Source: Herbidospora daliensis
GTDB taxonomy: Bacteria; Actinomycetota; Actinomycetes; Streptosporangiales; Streptosporangiaceae
Direction: 5' to 3'
DNA: 64,000 nucleotides
Assembly (NCBI RefSeq): GCF_001570585.1
Contig: NZ_BBXF01000001.1
Location: forward strand, 1,357,691 to 1,421,690
Below, piece after piece: positions 39,386 to 52,541 of the stretch. Below the pieces are notes generated by a model. The model was not told the DNA's origin, searched no databases, and worked only from the letters and a program-made list of their open reading frames with translations. The position numbers and the translations under genes were made by a program. How positions within the stretch are numbered: the first letter of the stretch is position 1; every line of letters starts with the position of its first letter.

Positions 39386-39425
39386 TGTCGATCCCCGAAT
39401 CTGCCCCCAAGCTAGGAGCGGGCCC

Positions 39426-40949
39426 ATGCTCAACCTGTCGATCGTGCTGGAGGACAGCGCCCGCGAGGCGCCCGACCGCACCGCCGTCGTCTTCGGTGAT
39501 CTGCGGTTGTCCTACTCGTTCGTCAACACCGTGGCCAACCAGGTGGCCAACCTGCTGGTGTCGCGTGGCGTCGGACGGGGCGACAAGGTCGCCCTGGCCT
39601 GCCCGAACTCGCCCTACTTCCCCTTCGTCTACTTCGGCATCCTGAAGGCGGGCGCGACGGTCGTCCCGCTGAACGTGCTGCTGCAGGGGCGCGAGATCGC
39701 CTACCACCTCGACGACTCGCAGGCGAAGGCGTTCTTCTGCTTCGAGGGCACCCCCGAGCTGCCCCTCGGCGAACGCGGGAAGGCCGGGTTCGAGGCGTCC
39801 GGCGCCGAGATGTTCTTCGTGCTGCCGGCGACGCCGCTGGCCACCGAGTCGGAGTTCGGCGAGACGCTGTGGGCCGCCCTCGGCGGGATGAGCGGCGAGT
39901 TCGAACCGGTGCAGACCGACCCGTCGGACACCGCGGTCATCCTCTACACGAGCGGCACCACCGGCCAGCCCAAGGGCGCCGAGCTCAGCCACCAGAACAT
40001 GCTGCTCAACGCCATGGTGTCCGACACGATGTTCCCCTCGGCGGGCGACGACGTCTATCTGGCGACGCTGCCGCTGTTCCACTCGTTCGGGCAGACCGTC
40101 GTCATGAACGGCGGGTTCCGGCGGCGGGCCACGCTGGTGCTGCTGCCCCGGTTCGAGCCGGTCGAGGCGCTGAAGCTGATGAACGCCGAGGGCGTCACCC
40201 TGTTCGCCGGGGTGCCCACCATGTATTGGGCGCTGCTGACGACCGTCCACGCCGGCGGCGGGCAGGTGCCCGCCTCGCTGCAGACCGCCGTCTCGGGCGG
40301 CGCGGCGCTGCCCATCGAGGTGCTGAAGGACTTCGAGACCACCTTCTCCGTGCCCATCCTCGAGGGGTACGGCCTGTCGGAGACCTCCCCCGTGTCCTCC
40401 TTCAACCAGCCGGGCAGGGTGACGAAGGCCGGCTCGATCGGCACCCCGATCTGGGGCGTGGAGATGAAGCTCGTCGACGCCGGGTGGAACACCGCCGAGG
40501 GGATCGGCGAGATCGCGATCCGCGGCCACAACATCATGAAGGGCTACTACAACCGGCCCGAGGCGACCGCCGAGGTGATGAACGACGGCTGGTTCCGCAC
40601 CGGCGACATCGCCACCCGCGACGAAGACGGCTACTACTTCATCGTCGACCGCGCCAAAGACATGATCATCCGCGGCGGGTTCAACGTCTATCCGCGCGAG
40701 ATCGAGGAGGTGCTGATGACCCACGAGGCCGTTTCGCTGGCCGCCGTCGTCGGCGTCGCCCACCCGTCGCACGGCGAGGAGATCAAGGCGTACGTCATCC
40801 TCAAGCCCGAGGCGAGCCTGACCGAGGAAGCCCTGGTGGAGTGGGGGAAGGAGATGATGGCGCAGTACAAGTACCCGCGCGTCGTCGAGTTCCGCGACGC
40901 GCTCCCGATGACCGCGACGGGCAAGATCCTCAAGCGCGAACTGCGCTGA
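39426..40949 (+). CDS. AMP-dependent acyl-CoA synthetase/ligase (FadD-like)
   Basis: 507 residues. ANL motifs: P-loop LYTSGTTGQPKGAE, GYGLSETSP, GWFRTGD, DMIIRGGFNVYP and the C-terminal catalytic Lys region TATGKILKRELR. Activates a carboxylic acid to its CoA thioester with ATP. AGGAG lies 7 nt before ATG. Divergent from the GMC/P450 pair under a shared TetR-type operator, so a long-chain, branched or steroid-derived acid is plausible. Confidence 0.93.
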   Translation: MLNLSIVLEDSAREAPDRTAVVFGDLRLSYSFVNTVANQVANLLVSRGVGRGDKVALACPNSPYFPFVYFGILKAGATVVPLNVLLQGREIAYHLDDSQAKAFFCFEGTPELPLGERGKAGFEASGAEMFFVLPATPLATESEFGETLWAALGGMSGEFEPVQTDPSDTAVILYTSGTTGQPKGAELSHQNMLLNAMVSDTMFPSAGDDVYLATLPLFHSFGQTVVMNGGFRRRATLVLLPRFEPVEALKLMNAEGVTLFAGVPTMYWALLTTVHAGGGQVPASLQTAVSGGAALPIEVLKDFETTFSVPILEGYGLSETSPVSSFNQPGRVTKAGSIGTPIWGVEMKLVDAGWNTAEGIGEIAIRGHNIMKGYYNRPEATAEVMNDGWFRTGDIATRDEDGYYFIVDRAKDMIIRGGFNVYPREIEEVLMTHEAVSLAAVVGVAHPSHGEEIKAYVILKPEASLTEEALVEWGKEMMAQYKYPRVVEFRDALPMTATGKILKRELR

Positions 40950-40960
40950 GACGCAGCGGA

Positions 40961-40989
40961 GGCCGCGCCGGTTCCGTTCCGGCGCGGCC
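40961..40989 (+). terminator. Terminator of the acyl-CoA ligase gene
   Basis: Perfect 11-bp arms GGCCGCGCCGG (40961-40971) and CCGGCGCGGCC (40979-40989), 7-nt loop, followed by GTTT. Confidence 0.85.
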
Positions 40990-41081
40990 GTTTAATGCCG
41001 GATTTTGGATGATTCCGCTGTGGGGAAGCGGGTAGGGAGGCGCGCGTGCCGCCGTAGTCGATGTCGGGGAGAGACAACTCC

Positions 41082-43601
41082 ATGCGCGCGCTCACCGGTT
41101 CGTTACTGCTGCTCGTGACCGGCGCACTCATCACCGGATCGGTGATGGTGCCCGTGTCCACGGCCAGCACCAGTACACCCGCCAAACGCACGACACCGTA
41201 TGTGAAGGGAATCCGGTACGAAGCCGAGAAGGCCGCCATATCCCGGGGCGTCGTCCAGAAACGCCATCGGGGATACAGCGGGCGTGGTTACGTCAACGGC
41301 GCCGACCGCCGCGGCAACTTCGTCGAATGGACGGTCACCCCGCTGGCAGCGGGCACCAACCACGTCCACGTCCGTTACCTGACCGGCCGGACCCTCCAGG
41401 CCGACCTCCTCGTGAACGACGAGGTCGTCGCCGAGGACGTGAAGTTCCGGCCCTCCCGCTGGTGGCGCACCCTCGCCCTGGTGGTCGACCTGCCCGAGGG
41501 CGAGTCGTCGATCCGGATCGTCGCCGCGACGAGGCGGGGCAACCCCCACCTCGACAACATCACCCTGTACGCGGTTCCCGCGCCGCCCACGGCCACGCCG
41601 GAACCCACTCCGGAGCCGGAGCCCACGCCGACGCCGTGCGTCGGCCCGATGCCGCCCGGCGGCGAGACACCGCCGCCCGCACCGGAGGCGACCCCGCCCG
41701 ACGACGGCTGCGTCGTCCCGGAACCGTGCCCGACCTGGACCCCGGAACCCACCCCCTCGGTCCCGCCGTCGGAGACGCCGACCGCCATCCCATCGGAAAC
41801 GCCCTCGGCGACCCCTTCGGTGACGCCCGCTGAGACGCCCTCCGCCCTGGCGGACGTGGCCGCGCGCACGCAGACCGAGGCGACCACGGGCCCGCTGCCG
41901 CCGGCCCCGGAGCCCACGCCGACCGTGACCTGCACCCCGCCGCCGCCGTGTGACCTCGAGGTGGTCCGGCCCATCGACACGGTGCCCGGCTTCCCGGAGA
42001 CCACCGCCCCGCTGCCCGCGCCGGTCCCCTCGGGCCTCCCGGAGAACACGACTCCGGTCCCGACGCCGGACATCCCGACGCCGACCCCGTCGAGCGGCCC
42101 GTCAGGCACCCCGGAGCCGACGCCGTCGAGCGGGCCCTCAGGCACGCCGGAGCCGACGCCGTCCCTGACGGTCACGCCGACCGCGACGCCGACCTGCACT
42201 CCGCCGCCGCCGTGCCCGACCGTGCCGGTCGAGCCCCCGGTGACCGAGACCGCGACGACGTTCACCACCCCGGAACCGATCCCGTCAGTGCCGCCGACCG
42301 AGACTCCCAGCGTGCCGCCGAGCGAAACTCCGACGGTGCCGCCGAGCGAGACGCCCAGCGGCATTCCGACCGTCTCCGAGACGCCGACCGTCACCCCGAC
42401 GCCGACGCCGACGCCGACCTGCACGACTCCCCCGGTCGAGACGCCTCCGGCGACGCCCGAGCCGACGCCTCCGGTGGAGACCCCGCCCGTGACGCCGACG
42501 CCCGAACCCACCCCTCCGGTCGAGACCCCGCCCGTGGACCCGACCCCCACCGTGGACCCAACCCCCACCGTTGAGCCGACCCCGACCCCGACGCCCACGC
42601 CCACCGCTCCCGGTGGGGGCGCCCCCGGGACGCCCGAGGTGGTGTCGGAGCAGTGGACCGTCCCCTGGGACGTCGCCTGGTCGCCCGCGGGTGACTTCGC
42701 GCTGGTCACCGAGCGCGACAGCTTCAAGGTGTTCCGCGTGGCCAAGGACGGCGCGAAGACCGAGGCCGGCACGGTGCCGGAGTCGGTGGGGACCGGTGGT
42801 GAGGGCGGCCTGATGGGGGTGGCCTTCTCGCCGGGGTGGAACGGCGACAGCGACAAGGACGTGTTCTTCATGCACTCCGCGTCCGACGGCAACCGCGTCG
42901 CGAAGATGGAGTACGACGGGACGACCCTCTCGGCGTACACCCCGATCCTGACCGGGATCAGGAAGAGCACCTTCCACAACGGCGGCCGGTTGAAGTTCGG
43001 CCCCGACGGCTTCCTCTACGTCTCCACCGGAGACGCGCAGGAGACCAGCCTCGCCCAGGACCCCGAGTCGCTGAACGGCAAGATCCTGCGCATCACCAAG
43101 ACCGGTGCGGCCGCCGAGGGCAACCCGGACGGGTCGCTGGTCTACTCGCTCGGGCACCGCAACGCGCAGGGCCTGGCCTGGGACTCCGAGGGCCGGCTGT
43201 GGTCGGCCGAACTGGGCGCGAACGCGACCGACGAGCTCAACCTGATCGAGCCGGGCAAGAACTACGGCTGGCCGACGTGCGAGGGGCCGTGTGACGAGCC
43301 GGGCATGACCAACCCGAAGAAGACCTGGTCGACGGCCGAGGCGTCGCCGAGCGGCATCGCGATCGTCGACGACGTCGTCTACATGGCGGCGCTGCGCGGC
43401 AAGCGGCTGTACGCGATCCCGCTCAGCGGCGGCGAGGCGGGCGACCCCGTCTCCTACTTCGCCGACGCCTACGGCCGCCTGCGCGCGGTCGAGCGGGTGC
43501 CCGACGAGCAGGCGATCTGGATCACCACCAGCAACGCCGACGGCAACGGCGGTCAGCCCGACGGCGCCGACCGCATCGTCAAGGTGAGCCTGAACTCGTA
43601 G
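41082..43601 (+). CDS. Secreted CBM-linker-glucose/sorbosone dehydrogenase fusion
   Basis: 839 residues. A signal peptide (SLLLLVTGALITGSVMV) precedes a CBM6/35-like beta-sandwich (IRYEAEKAAIS, GYVNGADRRGNFVEW, HLDNITLY; to about residue 165). Then comes an unusually long Thr/Pro/Glu linker of about 350 residues with a few regularly spaced Cys (TCTPPPPC-type). The C-terminal domain from about 523 is a soluble PQQ-dependent sugar dehydrogenase (WTVPWDVAWSP, GGLMGVAFSPGW, FHNGGRLKFGPDGFLYVSTGD, LNGKILRI). It likely binds a polysaccharide and oxidises sugar ends. ATG 41082 has GGGGAGAG at 8 nt. An ATG at 41061 is alternative. Confidence 0.88.
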   Translation: MRALTGSLLLLVTGALITGSVMVPVSTASTSTPAKRTTPYVKGIRYEAEKAAISRGVVQKRHRGYSGRGYVNGADRRGNFVEWTVTPLAAGTNHVHVRYLTGRTLQADLLVNDEVVAEDVKFRPSRWWRTLALVVDLPEGESSIRIVAATRRGNPHLDNITLYAVPAPPTATPEPTPEPEPTPTPCVGPMPPGGETPPPAPEATPPDDGCVVPEPCPTWTPEPTPSVPPSETPTAIPSETPSATPSVTPAETPSALADVAARTQTEATTGPLPPAPEPTPTVTCTPPPPCDLEVVRPIDTVPGFPETTAPLPAPVPSGLPENTTPVPTPDIPTPTPSSGPSGTPEPTPSSGPSGTPEPTPSLTVTPTATPTCTPPPPCPTVPVEPPVTETATTFTTPEPIPSVPPTETPSVPPSETPTVPPSETPSGIPTVSETPTVTPTPTPTPTCTTPPVETPPATPEPTPPVETPPVTPTPEPTPPVETPPVDPTPTVDPTPTVEPTPTPTPTPTAPGGGAPGTPEVVSEQWTVPWDVAWSPAGDFALVTERDSFKVFRVAKDGAKTEAGTVPESVGTGGEGGLMGVAFSPGWNGDSDKDVFFMHSASDGNRVAKMEYDGTTLSAYTPILTGIRKSTFHNGGRLKFGPDGFLYVSTGDAQETSLAQDPESLNGKILRITKTGAAAEGNPDGSLVYSLGHRNAQGLAWDSEGRLWSAELGANATDELNLIEPGKNYGWPTCEGPCDEPGMTNPKKTWSTAEASPSGIAIVDDVVYMAALRGKRLYAIPLSGGEAGDPVSYFADAYGRLRAVERVPDEQAIWITTSNADGNGGQPDGADRIVKVSLNS

Positions 43602-43611
43602 GAGGAACACG

Positions 43612-43640
43612 GAAGACCCCCGGGAAGCCCGGGGGTCTTC
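43612..43640. terminator. Bidirectional terminator
   Basis: Perfect 13-bp arms GAAGACCCCCGGG (43612-43624) and CCCGGGGGTCTTC (43628-43640) with a 3-nt loop, between the convergent sugar dehydrogenase and tmsB-like genes. Confidence 0.88.
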
Positions 43641-43652
43641 TGCGTGATCCGG

Positions 43653-44912
43653 TCAGGGCCAGTCGAGCGAGGGCCGGAGCGCGACGCCGGACTTGCGGTC
43701 TTCGCCGAGCTTGACGCCGAGCACCTGGTGGAGCTGGACCTTGTTGCGTTCGAAGCCGACGATGCAGCCGGCCATGTAGAGACGCCACACGCGGGCGGTG
43801 CCCTGGCCGACTTCGGCCACGGCCTCGTCCCAGTGGTCGTCGAGGTTCTTGCACCAGTCGCGGAGGGTCAGCGCGTAGTGCTCGCGCAGGTTCTCCTCGT
43901 GGCGGATCTCGTAGCCGAGGTCCTCCATCTCGCGGACCAGCGTGCCGACCGATTCGAGTTCCCCGTCGGGGAAGACGTAGCGGTTGATGAAGCCGGTGCG
44001 GTTGATGGAGCGTTCTTTTCCTGACGGGCGGGTGATGCAGTGGTTGAGCAGCCTGCCGCCCGGCTTGAGTTTGTCGTACAGGAAAGAGAAGTAGCTCTTC
44101 AGCTGGTTGGCGCCGATGTGCTCCGTGAGACCGATGGAGCTGACCACATCGAAGTCGCCTTCCGGAACGTCGCGGTAGTCGGAGAATCGCACCTCAGCGA
44201 GGTCTCCGAGGCCTTCTTCCGCGATGGCCTTCTGCGCCCACTCGGCCTGCTGCTTCGACAGCGTCACGCCGAGCGCCTTCACTCCGTACTCCTTGGCCGC
44301 GTGGCGGACCATGCTGCCCCAGCCGCAGCCCACGTCGAGCAGCCGCATGCCGGGCTTCAGGTCGAGCTTCTTGGCGACCAGGTCGAACTTGGCGAACTGG
44401 GCCTCCTCCAGCGAACTGTCCTGCTCCGGGTAGACCGCGCAGGTGTACGCCATCGAAGGGCCGAGCACCCATTCGTAGAACGTGTTGGACACGTCGTAGT
44501 GGTGGTGGATGGCCTCGGCGTCGCGCTGCTTGGCGTGCCGGCTGCCGAGTTTGGCCATCGCCGACTTCCGCACCTCCTGCGGGGGCAGCGGCACCCGCAT
44601 GAGCAGCGGTTTGGGCCCGAGGGCCCTGATGGCGGCGACCTTCTCCGCGAGCGGCAGGTCGTTGATCGTCAGCGACCACATCCGGTCGAGCAGGGTGTAC
44701 ATGTCGCCGTGCACGTCGAGGTGCCCGGAGACGTACGCCCTGGCCAGCCCCATTTCGCCGGGGGCCTGCGCGAGGTAGGCCACCGCGATGGGCGACTTCA
44801 CCTCAAGCCGGATGTCGGCCATCGACGGGCCCGCCTTGCTCCCGTCGTAGGCGTGGAACTCGATGCCGGCTCCCGTGCCGACGACCTTCTCGAAGATCTC
44901 GGCGAGTGTCAT
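43653..44912 (-). CDS. tmsB: CFA-type fatty-acid methyltransferase (TmsB-like)
   Basis: 419 residues. SAM-binding motif LLDVGCGWGSMV, and CFA/mycolic-methyltransferase hallmarks HHHYDVSNTFYEWVLG and YTCAVYPEQDSSLEEAQ. Pairing with the adjacent FAD oxidoreductase is the hallmark of 10-methylstearic (tuberculostearic) acid synthesis, in which this enzyme methylates oleoyl lipid to a 10-methylene product. ATG 44912 is 7 nt after the upstream stop. A plain cyclopropane synthase would not need the partner. The symbol rests on context and motifs. Confidence 0.85.
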   Translation of the reverse strand: MTLAEIFEKVVGTGAGIEFHAYDGSKAGPSMADIRLEVKSPIAVAYLAQAPGEMGLARAYVSGHLDVHGDMYTLLDRMWSLTINDLPLAEKVAAIRALGPKPLLMRVPLPPQEVRKSAMAKLGSRHAKQRDAEAIHHHYDVSNTFYEWVLGPSMAYTCAVYPEQDSSLEEAQFAKFDLVAKKLDLKPGMRLLDVGCGWGSMVRHAAKEYGVKALGVTLSKQQAEWAQKAIAEEGLGDLAEVRFSDYRDVPEGDFDVVSSIGLTEHIGANQLKSYFSFLYDKLKPGGRLLNHCITRPSGKERSINRTGFINRYVFPDGELESVGTLVREMEDLGYEIRHEENLREHYALTLRDWCKNLDDHWDEAVAEVGQGTARVWRLYMAGCIVGFERNKVQLHQVLGVKLGEDRKSGVALRPSLDWP

Positions 44913-44919
44913 GCGTGCA

Positions 44920-46290
44920 TCACCTTCCCCGTACACACTTCTCATACAGGTCAAGCAGGCGACCGCCGGGGTCGTAGGCCCGCTTGACCGGCCAGTAGGC
45001 CTCCCCGTTGTAGAACTCCCAGAACTCCTCGCGCTCGTAGTAGGAGGACGAGTAGAGGGATTTGTGTCCTTCGAGCTGGTGGACGGCCTGCTCGATCGCG
45101 CGGTTGTAGTAGCCGTCCTGCTGGCCCCGGGGCAGGGCCACCATGCCCCAGAATCCGAAGTTCACGTAGAGGCGACCGGTCTCCAGCGGGTAGAGGGACC
45201 AGTCGCGCGTCGCCCTGAGCGGGCACATCCACACGGGGGTCATCCCGACGTGGTCGACATAGAAGTCCAGGAACTCGGCGCCGCGATCGATCGGCACCTC
45301 GATGTCCTGGATCACCGACTCCTGCGGGGGGTTGCCCCGCCAGCGGTCGATTCGGGCGGTGATGCCGTGCTTCTGGTCGAGGCCGACGAGCTTGCGGTAG
45401 ACGTCGGACCGCATCCAGCGCTTGGGCATCAGGGACCGTACCAGCGGCTGCTGGACGCCGAACGCGCGGGAGCACCAGAACCAGTCGGTGTCCCAGCGCC
45501 AGAGGTAGTCGCGCACGGTCAGCCAGTCGCGGCTGCGGCTGCGCATCGACTGCCAGTAGATGCGCATGCCGGTGTAGTCGGAGGCGTAGGGCGCCCGGTC
45601 GGCGAAGGTGCCGACGGTGATGTACATCTCGTCGCGCGAGTGGTAGGTGCCGTCGACGAAGTCGACCTTCTCGCCCTCGTGCTCGCGCCGCTCGCAGATC
45701 TCCTGCATGGCCAGCATGCACTTGGCCGCGTCGGTGAAGCGCAGGTGGGTGAGTTTCACGTACGGCTTGACCGGCGCCAGCTTGATCTTGATGCGCAGGG
45801 CGTAGCCGAGCGTGCCGTAGGAGTTCGGGAAGGCGTTGAAGAGGTCCGCGTACTCGTTGTCCGCGCGGGCGACGAGGATGCGCCCGTCACCCGTGAGGAT
45901 CTCCAGCTCCTCCACGGATTCGTGGGGCAGGCCGTCTTTGAAGCTCGTGGACTCGATGCCCAGACCGGTGACCGCTCCCCCGAGCGTGATCGTCTTGAGC
46001 TGCGGCACCACGTAGGGCATCAGGCCGTGGGGCAGGGTGGCGTCGACGAGGTTCTCGTACGTCGTCATGCCCTGGACCTCGGCGGTCATCGTCTCCGGAT
46101 CGACGTGGATGACCTGGTCGAGGTCGCGCGCCGAGAGCTTGGCGCCGCCTCCCGGTTCGCGGAAACGGAAGAGGTTCGTGGTGGCTTTGGCCAGTCGTGG
46201 GGCCGAGCCGTCGGGAATCGCCGCGTAGGAGTCGCGAATCTGCTCGACCGCTCTCCTATGGGTGGTCATACTGGTCATGCGCTCGGGCAT
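44920..46290 (-). CDS. tmsA: FAD-dependent 10-methylene fatty-acid reductase (TmsA-like)
   Basis: About 456 residues. FAD PCMH-type domain (TLGGAVTGLGIESTSFKDG, VEELEILTGDGRILVA, GTLGYALRIKIKL) as in the DHCR24/DWF1 branch. In 10-methyl fatty-acid synthesis this protein uses NADPH to reduce the 10-methylene intermediate. Operon with tmsB, 7-nt gap. ATG 46290 is adopted, with GGGGGTGG upstream; ATGs at 46278 and 46269 are in frame. The product would be saturated branched membrane lipids. Confidence 0.82.
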   Translation of the reverse strand: MPERMTSMTTHRRAVEQIRDSYAAIPDGSAPRLAKATTNLFRFREPGGGAKLSARDLDQVIHVDPETMTAEVQGMTTYENLVDATLPHGLMPYVVPQLKTITLGGAVTGLGIESTSFKDGLPHESVEELEILTGDGRILVARADNEYADLFNAFPNSYGTLGYALRIKIKLAPVKPYVKLTHLRFTDAAKCMLAMQEICERREHEGEKVDFVDGTYHSRDEMYITVGTFADRAPYASDYTGMRIYWQSMRSRSRDWLTVRDYLWRWDTDWFWCSRAFGVQQPLVRSLMPKRWMRSDVYRKLVGLDQKHGITARIDRWRGNPPQESVIQDIEVPIDRGAEFLDFYVDHVGMTPVWMCPLRATRDWSLYPLETGRLYVNFGFWGMVALPRGQQDGYYNRAIEQAVHQLEGHKSLYSSSYYEREEFWEFYNGEAYWPVKRAYDPGGRLLDLYEKCVRGR

Positions 46291-46404
46291 GACGCCACCC
46301 CCATGTGTAGTCGTGATAGAGATCTTCCCAAGCGCACCATATCCCCCTAAACCCCCGCATACCAGACTCGACACGTTAAGCGCCGGGAAACTGTCCACAG
46401 CTGG

Positions 46405-47388
46405 TCAACGGCGTTTTACGACCGGGTTCACCCCGTTCACGACGTTGATGACGGGCGCCCCGCCGACCGCCGCCGCGAGGTTCCCGACCACACACTGCAC
46501 GAGCCTGGTCGTCGACTGCGGGGTCACCCCGCCGGCGTGCGGCGACAACAGGATCCGGGGGTCCGACCGCAGCGGGTCATCGGGCGGCAGCGGCTCGGTC
46601 GTGAACACGTCGAGCGCGATCCCGGCCAGCTGGCCCGCCTCGATCAGCGCCTTCTCGTCGACGATCCCGCCCCGGGCCGCGTTCACCAGGAACGAGCCGG
46701 GCTTCATCAGCGCCAGCCGGTTCGCGTCGAACAGGCCCCGCGTCTCATCGGCCAGCGCGACGACGATCACCACGATGTCGCTGCCGGCGACCAGCCGGTC
46801 GAGGTCCTCGTAGACCGCGCCGTACGTCTCCTTCTTGGCCGAGCGCGACCAGTAGGCCACCTCGCAGCCCATCGCCCCGAACATGCGGGCGCAGGCCGCC
46901 CCTATCGGGCCGAACCCGACCAGGCCGACCTTGCACGACGAGAGCTCCCTCGGCTGGAGGGTGAGCTGCGGCCACTCGCCCGCCCGGACCGCGGCGTCGC
47001 CCTGGCCGAGCCGCCGGACCAGCGCGAACGCCGCCGCGACGCACCATTCGGCGACCGCGATGGCGTTCACCCCGGCCGTGTTGGCGAGCGGCACCCCGGC
47101 GTCGGCGAGCGCGCCGAGGTCGTGCCCGTCGACCCCGACGGCGGGCTGCTGGACGAACGCCAGCTTCGGCGCGCGGGCCACCGCTTCGGCGTCGAGGACG
47201 AGCTGGGAACTCCAGTCGCCGACGACGATCTCGGCCTCGGGGAGCAGGTCGAGCACGGCGGCCCGATCGCGGGTCTCGGGGGTGACGACGTCGATCCGGT
47301 CGCCCAGACCGGACAGGAGCCCGCGAACCGCGTCGGCGGGCAGGGGCGGCAGCGCCAGCAACCGCCAGGGACGCCCTAAGTCGGTCAT
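46405..47388 (-). CDS. D-isomer-specific 2-hydroxyacid dehydrogenase
   Basis: 327 residues. NAD-binding GFGPIGAACARMFG, catalytic Arg in NAARGGIVDEKAL, Glu in DVFTTEPLPPDDPL and His in SPHAGG. Reduces a 2-keto acid or oxidises a D-2-hydroxy acid, cytoplasmic; substrate not assignable (glyoxylate, hydroxypyruvate or phosphoglycerate-like). ATG 47388 begins the recognisable domain. Divergent from the racemase-like gene with a 79-bp gap. Confidence 0.9.
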   Translation of the reverse strand: MTDLGRPWRLLALPPLPADAVRGLLSGLGDRIDVVTPETRDRAAVLDLLPEAEIVVGDWSSQLVLDAEAVARAPKLAFVQQPAVGVDGHDLGALADAGVPLANTAGVNAIAVAEWCVAAAFALVRRLGQGDAAVRAGEWPQLTLQPRELSSCKVGLVGFGPIGAACARMFGAMGCEVAYWSRSAKKETYGAVYEDLDRLVAGSDIVVIVVALADETRGLFDANRLALMKPGSFLVNAARGGIVDEKALIEAGQLAGIALDVFTTEPLPPDDPLRSDPRILLSPHAGGVTPQSTTRLVQCVVGNLAAAVGGAPVINVVNGVNPVVKRR

Positions 47389-47467
47389 GCGCTCAGCCTG
47401 CCATGCCCGGTCCGACACGCTGCGGCCGGGTTGCGAGTCGTTGCCGAATGTTGTTCTACTGGCCCTC

Positions 47468-51194
<3,727 letters not shown>

Positions 51195-51257
51195 TTCGGC
51201 GGGCCGTGCGGGTAGGGGCGAGGGTCTTCCACCACGATTTCTGAGGAGAAGGCCCTG

Positions 51258-51926
51258 ATGTACGAAACGCCCACGCACGGCCCGGCCATGCCTCTGGCGG
51301 ACCGGCGCCTGCTCGTCAGCTACGACCGCTACACCGCCGCGCAGAAGACCGTCGACACGCTGTCGGACGCCGGCTTCCCGGTCCAGGAACTCGCCATCGT
51401 CGGCACCGACCTGCGTACCGAGGAGAAGGTCACCGGCCGCCTCACCAACGGCCGCGCGGCCTTAACCGGGGCCGTCAGCGGCGGGGTCTTCGGCCTCGTC
51501 GTCGGCCTGTTCCTGGGCCTGTTCACGACCACGTCCACCTCGTTCGTCGCGCTGGTGTTGTGGTCGATCCTGTGGGGCGCGATCGCCGGTGCGGCGTTCG
51601 GCTTCACCAGCCACCTGTTCCAGGGCGGGGTGCGCGACTTCACCTCCCGCAACTCGATCGTGGCCGGGCGCTACGACGTCCTGGTGACGGCCGGCGTCTG
51701 GGAGCGGGCGCAGACCATCCTGCAGGGCGGCCTCGCCCCGGCCGACACGGTCGTCGTCGCCCGCCCGCCGAGCGCGGGCCCGGTGCCGTCCACGACCCCC
51801 GAACCCGACGGCGACCCGACGGCCCCCCAGCCGGCGCCCACCGACGGGATGACCGCCGAGCACGAGATCCCCGCCCAGCGCAAGGCCGAGGACGCCGACG
51901 CCGACGCGGGCACCCAGCGCCGGTGA
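51258..51926 (+). CDS. General stress protein (YflT-like) with membrane segment
   Basis: 222 residues. An N-terminal YflT-like domain (LLVSYDRYTAAQKTVDTLSDAGFPVQELAIVG) is followed by a Gly-rich hairpin of two membrane helices (GAVSGGVFGLVVGLFLGLF, WGAIAGAAFGFTSH) and a Pro/Asp-rich tail. GAGGAG precedes ATG. A GGGTAG box at 51210 resembles stress-sigma (SigB-type) -10 elements, though its -35 partner is 1-3 nt too close. Confidence 0.8.
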   Translation: MYETPTHGPAMPLADRRLLVSYDRYTAAQKTVDTLSDAGFPVQELAIVGTDLRTEEKVTGRLTNGRAALTGAVSGGVFGLVVGLFLGLFTTTSTSFVALVLWSILWGAIAGAAFGFTSHLFQGGVRDFTSRNSIVAGRYDVLVTAGVWERAQTILQGGLAPADTVVVARPPSAGPVPSTTPEPDGDPTAPQPAPTDGMTAEHEIPAQRKAEDADADAGTQRR

Positions 51927-52084
51927 CCCGAGAGGGCGACACGCCCGGCGGGGGGATCGGGGGTGCCGGTAGGCTCTTCCGGTCCGGCCCGCAGAGCGGT
52001 CGGCGGCCGGTCGGGGGCGGCGCGTCACTCCGGCCGGCGTGTCCGGGCGAACCGAGCGGCGCGCCATGAACCAAGGAGACCCAC

Positions 52085-52459
52085 GTGGCACTCGAGAAGC
52101 CCGAGATCGACTTTCCGGAGGGCCAGGCGCCCGCCGACCTGGAGATCGTCGACCTGGTGGTCGGCGACGGTCCTGAGGCCAAGCCGGGGCACACCGTGAG
52201 CGTGCACTACGTCGGCGTCGCGTTCTCCACCGGCGAGGAGTTCGACGCCTCGTGGAACCGCGGCGACACCTTCCAGTTCCCCCTCGGCGGCGGCCGGGTC
52301 ATCGCCGGCTGGGACCAGGGCGTGGCCGGCATGAAGGTCGGCGGACGCCGCCGCCTCACCATCCCGCCGCACCTGGGCTACGGCAACCGGGGCGCCGGCC
52401 GGGCCATCAAGCCCGGCGAGACCCTGATCTTCGTCGTCGACCTGCTCGGCGTGAGCTGA
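52085..52459 (+). CDS. FKBP-type peptidyl-prolyl isomerase
   Basis: 124 residues from GTG 52085, AAGGAG 7 nt upstream. Single FKBP domain: [59 protein letters not shown]. Cytoplasmic prolyl isomerase, no signal peptide. Stands alone, 82 bp ahead of the DNA ligase gene. Confidence 0.94.
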   Translation: MALEKPEIDFPEGQAPADLEIVDLVVGDGPEAKPGHTVSVHYVGVAFSTGEEFDASWNRGDTFQFPLGGGRVIAGWDQGVAGMKVGGRRRLTIPPHLGYGNRGAGRAIKPGETLIFVVDLLGVS

Positions 52460-52541
52460 CGTTCGCCCGTTCGTCACGGCCCGGTTCCCGCGAGGGTGCC
52501 GGGCCGTGGCATTGGAAGGTCGGGTACGGCAGGATTACGGT

